Position numbers and translations under genes: made by a program. Below, one piece after another: positions 1-12,200 of a stretch of DNA of 64,000 nucleotides (its first letter is position 1; each line of letters starts with the position of its first letter). This stretch comes from Pagrus major (lineage: Eukaryota; Chordata; Actinopteri; Spariformes; Sparidae). Location: assembly GCF_040436345.1 (NCBI RefSeq), contig NC_133225.1:23354040-23418039 (forward strand). Reading direction: 5' to 3'. The notes under the pieces were generated by a model. That model was not told where the DNA came from. It saw nothing but the letters and a program-made list of their open reading frames with translations, and did no database searches.

Positions 1-147
1 ACTAAATAATTCAGAATGACTAACCAGAGGATTTGCATCTGTCTGTAACTCAAGTGCCCAATATATAACACATTTGAATATTACACTTATCCAATTTGCC
101 TGCAGCTATGTCTTTACTCAAATGTATTTTCCCTGTCTCCCTTGTAG

Positions 148-3100
148 GCGGACACTTTGAAGGAGAGGTATCAGAAAATTGGGGACACCAAACGAGCGAC
201 ACCCATTGAAGTGCTTTGTGAAAGCTTCCCTGGTCAGTAGAACTAAGCAGTTTCCTTTGTTTGCCGTGTTATTTGATTTCTTCCTCGTTCAGCCGGATGT
301 GTAATTTAACGGTATGTATCTTGATACAGAAGAGATGGCCACCTACCTGCGCTATGTGAGGAGGCTGGACTTCTTTGAGAAGCCCGATTACGACTACTTG
401 AGGAAGCTCTTCACTGATCTGTTCGACAGGAACGGCTATGTCTTTGACTATGAATATGACTGGGTCGGCAAATCACTTGTGAGTGCCCCCTCATCCTCCT
501 CCTCTTTCTTTCCCTCTGAAATTCTTTGATTGGACCATCAAGCAGTTGTTATTAATCTTACTAAATCATAACCTGTTGGCTTTTGCAATCTAAATTTAAC
601 AGAGCTTTACTCCTCATTTTATTTTCTTTATATTATCTTCATTTTGACCGTGCTTGTTTCCTTGCGTTTCTTGCAGCCCACACCGATAGGCCCCATCCCC
701 AGTGACACGCCCCTGCAGCCCAGCAGCAGAGACAAAGCACAACAGCAGACCAAAAACCAGGTGAGTTCATCAGTATTTCAACACAACAAACATACAAGTC
801 ACTCAGGTTCCTCTGCCAGGTTATTCTTGTTGTGTCAACCTGCGAACAACTTCCTGGAGAAAATGGCTGCCACTCAGCTCCACTTCTCCTTCACTTCCTC
901 TTCCTAGCTACAGTCTGACTGCTGGGCAGCGACATCATATTTCCTCAGTCTTTGTCAGACAATAAGACTTTCACAAAATTGATGCCTTACTCGTAAAGAA
1001 AACGGACATGCACGATCGTGAGGCAGGCTCTCCTGCTCCAGCTGTGACACAAAGCACCGTTTGCAGTTTATTCTTCACACCTTGCCACTCTAAGCTCAGG
1101 TCATTACATGCATGAGTTGAAAATGCAAATTGCATTATTCATACCAGTAATGACAAGCTATATGCTTAGTGTGTGACAAAGTGTGGACTTTTTTTTTTTT
1201 TATCCCCTTTTATTGGCATGCTATCCGAGCCTTGTTTTGTTTGTTTGATTTAGCAGAGGGGTAATAATTGAAGAGTTTAAGTAGAGAACGTCCATAAAGT
1301 CCTGCTGATAGACATGGTACAAATCATGTTGTACTTGATGAGTCATTGTTTTCCCGTACAGCCATGCAGGCAGTGCATTAGATTTTATGACTGACTGATT
1401 GCAGTGGACTCTAGCCTCTTTTTACTGCTCTACATTTAACATGATTGGCTTGATAACAACACGCCACCCTTTGAAGCACGCAAAGCACCACCTACAGTGC
1501 CATGTACGATGCCCATTACTGTAGGAACCTGTAACATCCTAGTTTAAACGGTCAGCTACAATAGAAGAAAGCATGTACTATCCATCTTTGTTGTTACAGG
1601 CTTTAGATTTTTTTAATTTTTAATATTGCAAATGAAGGAAAAAACACCCTATACTCTAAATTTGAGCCTCCAGTGGAAGTTGAATTATTGCTAGTGCCCA
1701 GATACCTGTTAACGTAGAAGACTGTCTGGGCTGTATTGAGTATGAGGTGCTAGTTGAGGTGATCAAGGCTGTTTTCTTTTACTCTTGCATGACTTTGTTA
1801 GTGTGTTGATCTGTGCTTCGCATACATTTTTGCTTCCCTCTACTCCTATTAACATAGTTTTTCTTAACAAGCCTGCTTCTGCTTGGGAGATGTCTTCTAT
1901 AATTTTTTGTTTTGTTTCTTTTTTTTTTTGTTTTCATTCACTCCCCCTCCTCCTTGTCCCCCCTCTACCCTCATCCCCCCCTCCCACCACATTGCCTCAC
2001 CCTCACCCCACAACCTCCTCCCTCCCTCCCCTCCGCCTCCTCCTTCTCACCACTTCACTACCACCTGCCTCAACCCTTTTTGCTCTTTGCTCAAGTCACC
2101 TGAGCCCAAAGGAAGTGAGTCTCAGCCCACTCCAGTGACCAATAAGGAGACTCTGGGGTCGCACCTCACAGCTGAGCGGCTGGGGGGCTCTGTTCAGGTA
2201 CTACTGCTGCTGCTGCTGCCCTGTTAGCTAATGCATGAAGCTACATATTTTTGTATGTGTCTGACCCACCCCCCCACACACAAACACACACTGACTCCGC
2301 ACTGCCTGCCTGCCTGTCTGTCTGTCAGGAGCTCCGTCTTGACTCTCTGTGTGTTTGCATTATGTTTGAATCCCCGTGTGCCAGTGCTTTGCCTGTTCTG
2401 TTTACTCTTGCTGCTTCATTCGCCTCATCTGCTGTAGGCTGCCCACAGAAGGGCCATGCAAAGATGACATCCAACAGCAACTGTCATGCAAACCTCATGA
2501 AATAATATTATACTGATAGATGGTCCAAAAGCAGTGCAGTAGATTTTTTTTCTTCAGTTTCCTCCAGTTTAGAAAAATACAGTAGAGCAATTAAAACATC
2601 AATCAAATGTTTTTGCTGTTTTCAACATGTCAAAACGCCAACTGTATATCCTTAGTAATCAGTCCTCTGTGGTAAATGTGGCACACATATGCCACCTTGT
2701 GCTGGCTGATAGAACTGCATCTTTTAAAGGATAGATTCACATTTTTCAACTCTGTCTTAAATCAGGATTCACATTCTTATATAAATACTGCTGTTGTTTT
2801 GCTGTTATAACTATTCCTGCTCTATACATAATAATAATAATCTGAAACTTCAGCAGTCCAAGTTAGTTAAATTACATGTGTGTCTTCCAAAGTGTTTTTA
2901 GTATGAAATTCCACTGCTCTCATGTTGAGCTACAGTTGAGGAATAGTTTCATTACGGGGGAATTTTGAACAAAAACATATTTTCATTTGAACTATTCACC
3001 TGATATGTTTAAAGGGGCACTATGTAGTTTTGAAGCAGAAATTCAAAATCAGAATTTTAATATGTACACTAGTAATGAGGTAATAATACAAACTCAGAAT

Positions 3101-4928
3101 TATTTATTTTTTCCATAAGTGAATAAACAAGCTGTTCTCAGAGGAAAATAAGGTCCCAGAACACTGTTTGAAGCTAGAAAGGTGGCAGGGTCCGCCACAT
3201 ATAAACAAAGTAAAACAGTATGAAACTGTGTTGTCCCTTAAGGTCAGTTTGTTTATTCAGTTCATTCAGTCATGACAACGAAGAGTTTATTTAGTTTGTT
3301 GAGGCATAAAATTCAGTCAATGAAGATCTTTCTCTACTGATTTAAAATGTTTTCCTCAAAACTACATAGTGCCCCTTTAAGTCAATGTGCTCAAACCTCG
3401 TTTTAGCTGTAGATGAACTTTGAAAACATATATTTGCACAGATCGAGGCCTCTGGATTTTTAGTGCTTTAGAAAAGGACCTCTAAATTAATAGTATGAAG
3501 AGAAGGGTTTGTTTTCCTTATTGGCATCTGACTTCTGTTTTAAGACAGACATGAAAAAATACAAACCTATTCTTTTTTTAAGGGGCAATCCAGGTTACAT
3601 GCTGAGCGCCTCTCTTAATCTGAGAGGGCAGAAAAATATGAATAATCAAGGTTACATATTTTTATGTGAATGTTCATCTCCACCCTGCAGTCAGTGGCTC
3701 CATATGTATGCGTTTGTGAGCAGTCTGGTGTCCTTTTGTACTCGTGCAGGTGATGAGCTCAACGAATGGCGAGCTGAACACTGATGATCCCACAGCCGGA
3801 CACTCCAACGCTCCCATCACCGCTCCCACTGAGGTTGAAGTGGCTGACGAAACCAAGTACGAAACAACTGCTCAGATGAGTAGAAGACAGTGCTGCTAGC
3901 AGTAGGGTTGGGGTTAATAGCATTTTGCTGAGTCCAAATATTAATTATGAGCACCGTTTCAGAAATAATCTCCATCTCCATCTTTTCCATCATTGTATTA
4001 TCAATGTCTGTTTGTGTCTTTCTAAATATAACGTTGAACAACGTAACATCCATTCTGTCGGTGTACAAACTTCAATACTCCGAGTTCAGATTTGCCAGTG
4101 ATGCTACAAACACTGACAAACAAAAGTCTGAATATCATTCTGAAGGAGTTTTTCAAAGCTCTGTTTTCAGTGACCTTAAATGCAGTTTGTGTGTACTCAA
4201 GGCCAAAATATATAGAAAAGGCTTTGTTTTAAGAAATACCCATATACGCGTGGACAGTGCCTAAATCGTGGAAACCAATTTTCTTCTGTACATGACATTT
4301 GAAGTGGCTCTTTAAAACAATTGATAACAATCTACATGTATTAATCACTTTTTTATTGGCCACATGTGAGCGGATTGTAACGTGATATGAAAAATGAGAC
4401 CTTCTCCGTCTCTTCCCCATATGATTGGTCAGAGAGTAAGACAGGAAGCCAGAAAACTTGACTAAATGTAATGTGTGTAAAGCTTTTAACACATTACGTC
4501 GTCTGTGAATATTTCTGTCTGACTCAAGATTTTCATCAGCAGTGATGGTTCTTTAACAATAAAGACAACAACTCCCATGATCCAACGCTACTTCACAACA
4601 TCATCAAACTACGTCTTCTTTTTTTTCTTCAGTCTTTCTTAGAGAGACACCCGGGGACAGAAATGACAGACTGAATTTAAGTATCAGCTTACTGGAGAAA
4701 GCTGATGAATAAAGACAGATAAAGAAGCAAAGTTTGATCAGAGCCAAAAATTCACCAAACGATTGAAACCCAACCCTGACAAAGTAGCATGTTGAGCTCT
4801 GTATTGATTTACCAGTATCTGTGTCATGAATGTACTTTTTCCTAAATGTGAGTGTCTCTTTGTTTTCCTGCAGGTGCTGTTGTTTCTTCAAAAGGAGAAA
4901 GAGGAAAGCCCTCCAGAGGCACAAGTGA
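148..4928 (+). CDS. csnk1g2: Casein kinase 1 gamma (csnk1g2-like), last six coding exons; 5' part lies outside the window
   Basis: Coding exons are 148-232, 330-478, 677-760, 2096-2197, 3750-3856 and 4874-4928, with compatible phases and 193 visible residues. The first two exons encode the end of the kinase domain and the gamma-specific extension ([20 protein letters not shown], then [20 protein letters not shown]). The tail carries [20 protein letters not shown] and ends [17 protein letters not shown]. The terminal Cys cluster with basic residues is the known membrane anchor of CK1 gamma kinases: palmitoylation places them at the plasma membrane, where they phosphorylate LRP6 in Wnt signalling. 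The [16 protein letters not shown] ending fits gamma-2 better than gamma-1 or gamma-3 as I remember them, and nearby mfsd12 agrees with a human 19p13.3-like location. Family assignment is secure; paralogue number, and teleost a or b copy, is less so. Confidence 0.9.
2096..2197 (+). CDS. csnk1g2: csnk1g2 probable cassette exon (34 codons)
   Basis: This 102-nt exon is phase 0 on both sides, so it can be skipped without a frameshift. It encodes a Ser/Pro/Thr-rich stretch ending [13 protein letters not shown], which resembles the alternative tail segment of CK1 gamma 1/3 proteins (AADRHGGSVQ type). The acceptor is CTCAAG rather than the usual CAG. It follows a C/T-rich tract of about 170 nt (roughly 1916-2090). 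The donor is CAG/GTACTA. Conservation of the peptide makes it a real exon; regulated splicing is inferred from the symmetric phase and unusual 3' splice-site region. Confidence 0.75.
3009..3380. mobile_element. TTAA-flanked MITE, copy 1 (csnk1g2 intron)
   Basis: TTAA at both ends (3009-3012 and 3377-3380) brackets a perfect inverted repeat, AGGGGCACTATGTAGTTTTG. The 370-bp interior has no coding capacity. TTAA target duplication is typical of piggyBac-like and Kolobok-like transposons; which superfamily mobilised it cannot be decided here. It shares interior sequence with the copies at 13931-14120, 23130-23447 and 57989-58303. Confidence 0.8.
3945..4261 (-). mobile_element. Repeat family with GGCCxTGTCCAC ends, reverse-orientation copy (csnk1g2 intron)
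   Basis: On the reverse strand it begins GGCACTGTCCACGCG, reaches GGTATTTCTT, and further in has AGAAAGACACAAACAG and ATTATTTCTGAAAC. The same order is found on the plus strand at 52836-53240. The two copies are clearly homologous but diverged. No transposase is visible. Confidence 0.65.
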
Positions 4929-5866
4929 ACGAAGAGAACGGAGAGAACTTGAAACATTGTGGTCACTGTCAAGTTTTAAATGGAAGCAACTACACAGACC
5001 CCCACCCCTGTCCCCCCCTCTCTCCAGCTTCCCCATCACCTCTTTATCCCCCTCACCTCATTTCCCCTGTCACTCTGTACCTCCCCCCTCGCGCTCTCTC
5101 TTTCTCGTTCTCAGTGCTCCCCGGCTACTGGCGAGTTAAAGGAATGTTGCAGTCCTACTGACTCCACAACAGACTCTTGATTCCTTTATCGACGAAAAAT
5201 AAACGTACCTGCATTACAACGGGGGGCTTGAGAAAAAGTAAAAAAGCTGTAACAATGAAACTCGAATACCGTGGCGTGAATATGAAAAAATACTGTTTGA
5301 AACAGTTGATGTATTTAGCATCCATACAGAACGCTTATTGTTTCAACAGTTCTGTTGATGAGGGGGATCCATTCGAGTGAAAGAAATCTGCTCATTTAGG
5401 AAATTGTTTTGTTTTTTTTCTTTCTTCCTTTGGTGTGTGTTTTGGGATCAAGGTAAAGAGGAAAAGGTGAACTATGCTGATGTTTAATCTGAGAGACACA
5501 GGAAGCATTTCATCTATAAAACAGAAATTTGGAGGATTTTTATGTTTTTTTTTTTTTTCTTCTTTTCTTTTGTAATTGAATCCTCAGTTTTTGAAGTCAA
5601 ATCCCTGCATTGAAAACTTATTTTTATGTTGTAGTGTTCTGGAGTTCAATTCTTTTCCTCACTCTGGCTTTCTTTTCGTCTGTCAACGTGGACTTTGTAG
5701 CACAGTCACTGGCCTCAGGTACTGTGGAAGATTGAGAGAAGCAGATATTAAGCTCTATTATTATTGCACTTTTGGAAAAAAAAAACAACAATTACAGTGG
5801 AAAACTTTAGGTTTGAAATTAACAATTAAGAATACATCTTAATAAAGACTGATCTAGGAAGAGTCC
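4929..5866 (+). other. csnk1g2: csnk1g2 3'UTR
   Basis: The region follows the TGA at 4926-4928. AATAAA signals lie at 5198-5203 and 5841-5846, so short and long transcript ends are both possible; the distal one is the more typical end. It includes a pyrimidine-rich section at about 4998-5110. Open frames through this stretch are low-complexity by-products and show no protein family. Confidence 0.55.
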
Positions 5867-6248
5867 TTCACTACGCTTATATCTGAGTTATGGCCGAAAA
5901 ATGTTGTCGATTTACATGAAAAAAAAAGATATGTCTTTCGATTTTTATTTCTTACATCAAAATAATTTACCAGGAAATCATAGTTTGTGCCTTTCTAAGT
6001 AAAATGTTTAAAGCTCAAGTGAGTGTCCCGCAATGACATTTTATCCAATCTGTCCCAAATGCTTACTGGATTACTATGTGTGTCTGTGTGTGTATATTTG
6101 TGTGTGTGCTTACAAATCTGGAGGTTTTTCTAAGTGAATGTGTTTTTGACTGTGTGCACATTCTTTCACTTACAAGCAGTATACATCCCTTCATCCTCTG
6201 CTGTGACAATCAACACATCTGTTCAGTGTTTGGAAAGAGATCAGGACT

Positions 6249-6318
6249 GTGTGTGTGTGTGTACGTGTGTGTACGTGTGTGTGTGTGTACGTGTGTGTGT
6301 GTGTGTGTGTGTGTACGT

Positions 6319-6357
<39 letters not shown>

Positions 6358-6360
6358 TGT
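6249..6360. repeat. (GT)n microsatellite interrupted by ACGT units
   Basis: About 110 bases of alternating GT with periodic TACGTG interruptions. Reading frames across it give Cys/Val repeats with no coding meaning. Confidence 0.95.
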
Positions 6361-6749
6361 GCATGGTGCCAGCTCAAAGAGATCTAACAGACAGCAGTCC
6401 AAATCTGCTTGAACCATTGTTTCATTTTGTCAGGAGGTCACAGACAGACAGACAGACAGACAGCTCACTGAGGTTTACTTGTTTCTAAGGTACATCATGT
6501 CTCTGACAGTAATGGGCTGCTGTAAAGAAAGGAACCTTCACAAAGCCAAAGCTCACTGGATTGGAAAAAAACAAACATTTGCCCTTTCTTTGAGTACCTT
6601 GCTGCTGCTAACATCTTTAGTTTAATTTCAGGATGCAACCCATGATTATTTTCATTGTTGATTAAAATGCTTAGTATTTTCTCGATTAACCGATTAATCA
6701 TTTGGACTATAAATCATCAGAAAACTGATAAATGGCCAATATATTGTCC

Positions 6750-7576
6750 GAGGGCTGGGTGATATGACCTTAAAGGTATATTGTGACGCATGATAAATCT
6801 TGATATTTTAAAATCTCCTCAAAAGCACTTCATAAATGCTAGGACTGGGTGACAAAAGGAGACCTATTATGTTTTTTTTCCCTTTCCTTTGGTGTATTAT
6901 ATGGGTTCTTGTGCATAAAAAAGGTCGGTCCACACCAACGAAAGCTGCTCTCTCCCACAGAAAACACTCCTCCTGAAACGCCTCGTCAGTGGTCCGCCTT
7001 TAATTCTGTGACTTCTTGACATCACATTACGTCACCATGTCACACATTTGTTATTTATGCCTAGCAGCTAGTTCGCCATCTAAGAATTAATTCAGCAACA
7101 ACTGCTCTGTTGTTGTTTGTGGTGCTCGCTCAGGCATATATGTGCTGACCAATCAGAGGAGACTTGGTATTTGGGAGGAGGGGCCTTAAAGAGACAGGAG
7201 CTAAAATAGAGTATTTCATTCGGAGGGGGAGTACAGTGCTGCAGTACTGGGAAAACTCGAGTGTTTTTGAGCATTAAAGCATATAAACTAGTAACAGAAA
7301 ATACAATTATGAATCTGAAAATTAGCATAATATGTCTCCTTTAACAAAGACATTTTAGATAATCATCAGTAATGAGGATATAATGACTAAGTGGGTAAAG
7401 ACAAATAGAACAGTCTGGTCAGTTTAGGAAATTACACACTTTTACTGTAATTCAGCCTTTAAACCAGGAAAGACGACACTTATTCCATATCAAGATACAA
7501 AGATATCCAAAATGTAGGAGGATATACAGTCTCAAATCACGATAACGATATGATATTGATATATTGCCCAGCCCTG
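6750..7576. mobile_element. hAT-like non-autonomous element with a second MITE inside
   Basis: Imperfect terminal inverted repeats read GAGGGCTGGGTGATATGACC at the left and, on the reverse strand, CAGGGCTGGGCAATATATC at the right. They are flanked by TATTGTCC (6742-6749) and TATTATCC (7577-7584), an 8-bp target duplication with one mismatch, as expected for hAT. No transposase reading frame is seen. An independent element (6855-7342) is nested within it. Confidence 0.6.
6855..7342. mobile_element. MITE nested in the hAT-like element
   Basis: The ends are inverted repeats: AAAGGAGACCTATTATG at the left and CATAATATGTCTCCTTT at the right. The interior is about 450 bp with no transposase. Target-site length is unclear because the left flank is ACA and the right flank is TTAAC-like. 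This end sequence is of a kind common in fish genomes. Confidence 0.6.
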
Positions 7577-9202
7577 TATTATCCTAGCCATACAGTGATG
7601 TCATTAAATGTCTCGTTTTGTCAGACTTACTGTCCCAAACTTCAAATATAAAATGTATTATCATGCAACACCAAGAAAAGCTGTGAATACTCACCTTTGG
7701 AAAAACCTGGTACCATCAGACGTTTGGTGCTTTAAGACCAGCTTCCGTGATTAATCGATTATCAGAATTTTTGTTTTTTCTAGGTTGATTGATTACTCAA
7801 CCAATCAGTGCAGCTCTAGCTTCATGTACCTCTGGGAACATTTTGTTTTTGTGTGTTTTCTTTTTGTGTCCAGGCCAAAATAAGATGCATGTCTGGCTTG
7901 GCACTCAGGATTTTTCAAGTCTCCCCTGAAATTTCTGACGTTTTATGGCTTTGAGTTAATTAAAGGAGTTGCGGGCTTCTCCAGAGATAGATTTAAAGAA
8001 GAATAGTCAAAATCGAAGCAGGCCGAGCCAAGATATCCTGATGGGTCAGATTCCACATACACTGGATCCTACATTTCCCATAATGCAGCTGGATACTGTC
8101 TTTTCTTGCCTTCCAAATGCCCAATTTGTAACACAGGCTCTTGGTTAAAAGTTTCATCAACATCTCAAGCCCAAACTGAGATAACCTTGATGACATCACT
8201 ATGTAATCATGAGGGCTATGTTATTTTATATTTCTGTTAAATTCAGTGCAGTGTCCCTTTAACTCACTCATCATTATGATTCATTTAAGTTTAATTTTAG
8301 ATTTACGGTTGCACAAGATTGACTGAGCTTTACTGGCCAGTCACAAGATGACTGACCTTTACTGTGTCACGACACGGTAAAGGGAAGTTTAGGTTGTTTT
8401 CCGCTTGAAGTTTGTTAAAGGAAATATTGCAAATGTATGAATCCAAACTTATCAATTGAGAACAAATGCTCAACATCAGAGACTTTGGAAGTAATCTGAC
8501 AAAACTGCACCGACAAGAACACAAAATACATGAAGTCAAGACATTTTGCTTGCATATAATCTGGTTATTTTTTTAATTTCTTTTTTTTTTTTTTTTTTTT
8601 TTTTACAAAACTGTTTATTTCATCTTCTCAAGTGTCTCCAAGTGTGATTGATTTTAAGTTATGATGAAGAGATGAATTTGTGTTTACGAGCATGATTTAG
8701 AGGACGTTCTGGGTAGGGTTCTGTGCTTGAATCACTGGCCATGTGAATTACTGAAAGAGGAAGTATTTGTAACCCACGAGTTTTTTCGTCTTGGTTATTC
8801 CTCAAATTTAGACTACATGTACATTGCAGAGGTATTTAAACAAATCTCCAGATGTTCCCTGGCTGTCACACGGTGCACCAGCGCGCCTTTACGCGGGAAG
8901 TCGTCGGTGTGTCCAAAAAAAAAAAAATCTTTTGTTGGCATTTGATTATTCTTCTGAAAGCTAAACCGGTTCAGCTGACCAGCGTGGTGACCCGACTTGG
9001 CATAATCCACAACATTGCGTTTATTATTTGATTCATTATTGAAGGAGGGATTTTCTTTTTTGGAGATGTCCAGACCAAGGTTGAACTGTGTCTTTGCTCA
9101 ACGTCTGTTAGTGTAACTATTTGCATAATGTATTTGTAAATATGACAACGACAGATCTCTAATTGTGAATAAAAACAGTTTTATCACAGGAGTCAATCAA
9201 TC

Positions 9203-12200
9203 ATGGAGCAGTTTGTGCCTGCTGATCGGTCTCTGTCAGTCTGCAGGCGGCTTTGTTACGCAGCGGGACATTTTCTCAACGACCTGTGCGCCTCTATGTG
9301 GTTCACTTATCTGCTGGTCTACCTGCACTCCGTGCTCGGCTTCGAGAGCACCTATGCAGGTGTGCTGCTGCTCATTGGTCAAATAGCGGACGGATTGAGT
9401 ACGCCGCTGGTTGGATATGAATCCGATAAAACACCTGGCACCTCCTGTGGCAAGAGAAAAACCTGGCATCTACTAGGTAAGTACTGTGAGGAAGCTCATT
9501 TCTGCCAGTTTTTTAAAAAAAAATATATATATATATGAAAAGTTGGCCTTGATTAAAAAAAAAAAAAAAGGTGATCCATAATTGACTATATTAGACAGTC
9601 AATTATCAGATTAAAATAAGGGGGCAAAATTATGCGATAAAAGGTCGCAGTTAGTTAAAAAGTCTAAATTGTGAAGTAAAAAGTCAAAATTATGAGATAA
9701 AAAGTTTGAAATTGTTTGATAAAAAGTCATACTTTTGAGATAGAAGGTTAAATTTTTTAGTTAAAGGGCACAATTGGATACAAATTTGAAATTGTGACAA
9801 AAAGTCGAACTTATGAGATAAATGTTGACTTTTTATCTAATTATTATGACTTTTGCATCATAATATCTACTTTTTATCCCGTAACTAGCCTATGACTTAC
9901 CATAAAAATATGTTTTCATTAAGCTGTGTCATCTAAATAATCTTTAACTGGCACAAATTGCCTTCCGTGTGTGTGTGCGCGCGCGTGCACGTATGTGCGT
10001 GTGCTACTAATAAAGAAAATGAATATTGAGAATACATAATGTGTTATAATTTTTTAATTCTTGATGTCTCCTTTCAAAGCATATGATTGGATTGTTATCA
10101 TCACATTAACTTGCCACATGTAGAATTAATACAACAAACTAATAGGGGGGAGCATGTCAACAGAATAACAGCTAACAGCTGAATACTGTAGGTGCCAGTA
10201 GTTAATTAGCTCAGTTAGTTGTGCAGCTAGCTGTCCATACTGGGATTTTGAAGCACTGGGGAAGTGTTGGTGTTCTTAAGACAGTATCAGGAAAACACAT
10301 AGTTGAAGAAACCTTGATAAGCGAGAATTAATATAAGAAATCAGTTTGACCTTTGGACAGGCAGAGATCAGCACCCGTGTGAGTAAAGCTTGATTCATGC
10401 TTCAATATTGAACCGGTGCTGTAACTACACCATAGCCTGATGTGCACCTCCCCAGAAATGTAACAGCACGTTATAGCGTCATGGAATGCAACGACTGTGA
10501 TTGGTCCGCTCGGAAGCATTGCATTTTTCAGCTCCTCCTCCGGTGCTTAGCGGAGCTTCTAATAACAGGGAGTGTGACCTGCAGTTTCCCCAGTAAACAC
10601 ACTGCACTCTTCAGTTGCTGCAGTCCCTTCTGGCTGGCCAGCTGCTCTTCTTGGAATAAACTTCTCCCTCGTAGCCGCTCTTGACTGCCGGAGTGTCTCT
10701 GAGCGAGAGAGAGAGCAGACAGAGGCTGGATGTCCAATGGCACATTGCCCCTCAGCGAGCAGCCCACTGGCAAATGCCTACTTGCCAAAACTGAGTCGTT
10801 CTAGCTTGGTGTGAATGCAGGGCCGGCCCACCCTGCAGTCCCTCTGCCTGTCCGTTCTGCAAAGGGGAAAGTTCAGCTGTCAGACTGCTCACCGCCCCCA
10901 GCAATGCAGACACACCAGGGCACATGTATAAATGCTCATACAGCTTTGGCCACTTCTCATGGTTCTGTCTTATCTCTAATTGGTGCAATTTGCAACTGCC
11001 CCTGGTCTCCCCTACTTTTGAATGCTGATAATAAAGAGGTTTTGTTTGATTGTAAGTGTCTGTACAGGAGTGTTTTAGTGACTTATTATGGAAACAGACC
11101 ACCATTAATTGTACTGACTGGAAACATTATGACAGTACTTATTTTGTTTATCTGGTCCTTTTGTAAACAGAGTATAAAATGCTCAAAAAACTACTTACCT
11201 CAGCAGTAATAGTCGGCTTATTAATATTCCAGAAAGTTTAAAGGATTTTTTTGTTTCTCTGCTTTCCAGGAACTGTGTGCGTTCTTGTATCTTTCCCCTT
11301 CATCTTCAACCCCTGCCTGGCCTGTAACGACAACGCTCCCCAGTGGGCTCAGCTTGTTTACTTTTCTCCCTTCATCATCATCTTCCAGTTCGGCTGGGCA
11401 GCCACTCAGATCTCACACCTGTCCCTCATCCCAGAGCTGGTGTCCTGTGACAGCGACAGGGTGGAGCTCACTGCGTACAGGTGAGGTGACAGATTCCCAG
11501 TGATGAGAAAAGAGAAATAACTCTCTGTGGTTTCATAGTGTTGTCCAGAGAGGCTCAATCCTGTGAGCCATACATTTGTGAATACTGAAGCATGAACAAG
11601 ATGCCTCCGTGTCTTCTAATTCTTACTGTTTGATTGTGTTAATTACATTCCTCCCTCTGTAGGTATGCCTTCACTGTGGTGGCCAATATCACAGTGTACA
11701 CTGTGGCCTGGCTGCTCTTTCACTTCCAGGCTCAGCACGCTATGGACCCCTCCATCACAGGCAACCTGGGCCCGGTGGACATCCCTCTGTTCAGGGTAAG
11801 AGGAGGGATGCCAGACAAATTTATACACTCCTGCAAAATCACTGTTTTTTTTTCACCCTGATCTCTCTCTCTCTCTGTCTGTAGACACTGGCTCTCATCA
11901 TGCTGGGAACTGGAGCTTTATTCTCCTTCATATTCCATGTCGGCACAAAAGAGGATACGTCAGCCTCAGAGAGAGACAATGAACTAATCAGATCTTCCCC
12001 CTCACAGGAAGATTTGTCTCGTCCTGTGTTTCAGTGGAAACACTGGCTGAAGGAGCCATCCTTCTACCAGGTGAGTCCTAAATCTGTGCTGGGTAACTCT
12101 CTGATGAGTCAGAAGGTTTCTCCTCCTTTCTCTCACATTGTAACTCTGGACATAACCTTTTTTGTTTTATACATTTGAATGTACTTTTCCTGTCATTCCT

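Larger units (their letters stand above)
5867..9202. other. Intergenic region between csnk1g2 and mfsd12
   Basis: No gene is recognised. It holds a (GT)n microsatellite at 6249-6360, a (CAGA)n run near 6442-6464, a hAT-like element at 6750-7576 with a nested MITE, AT-rich unique DNA, and a poly-T run at about 8580-8604. The last 350 bases contain a short CpG-bearing patch (about 8872-8910) that could belong to the mfsd12 promoter, but no TATA box or initiator stands out. Confidence 0.5.

Noticed and set aside
6076-6488. Protein-coding frames rich in Cys/Val
   Set aside because: They are translations of the (GT)n microsatellite.
10817-10840. hAT element starting at CAGGGCCGGCCC in mfsd12 intron 1
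   Set aside because: No inverted partner or 8-bp duplication was found nearby.
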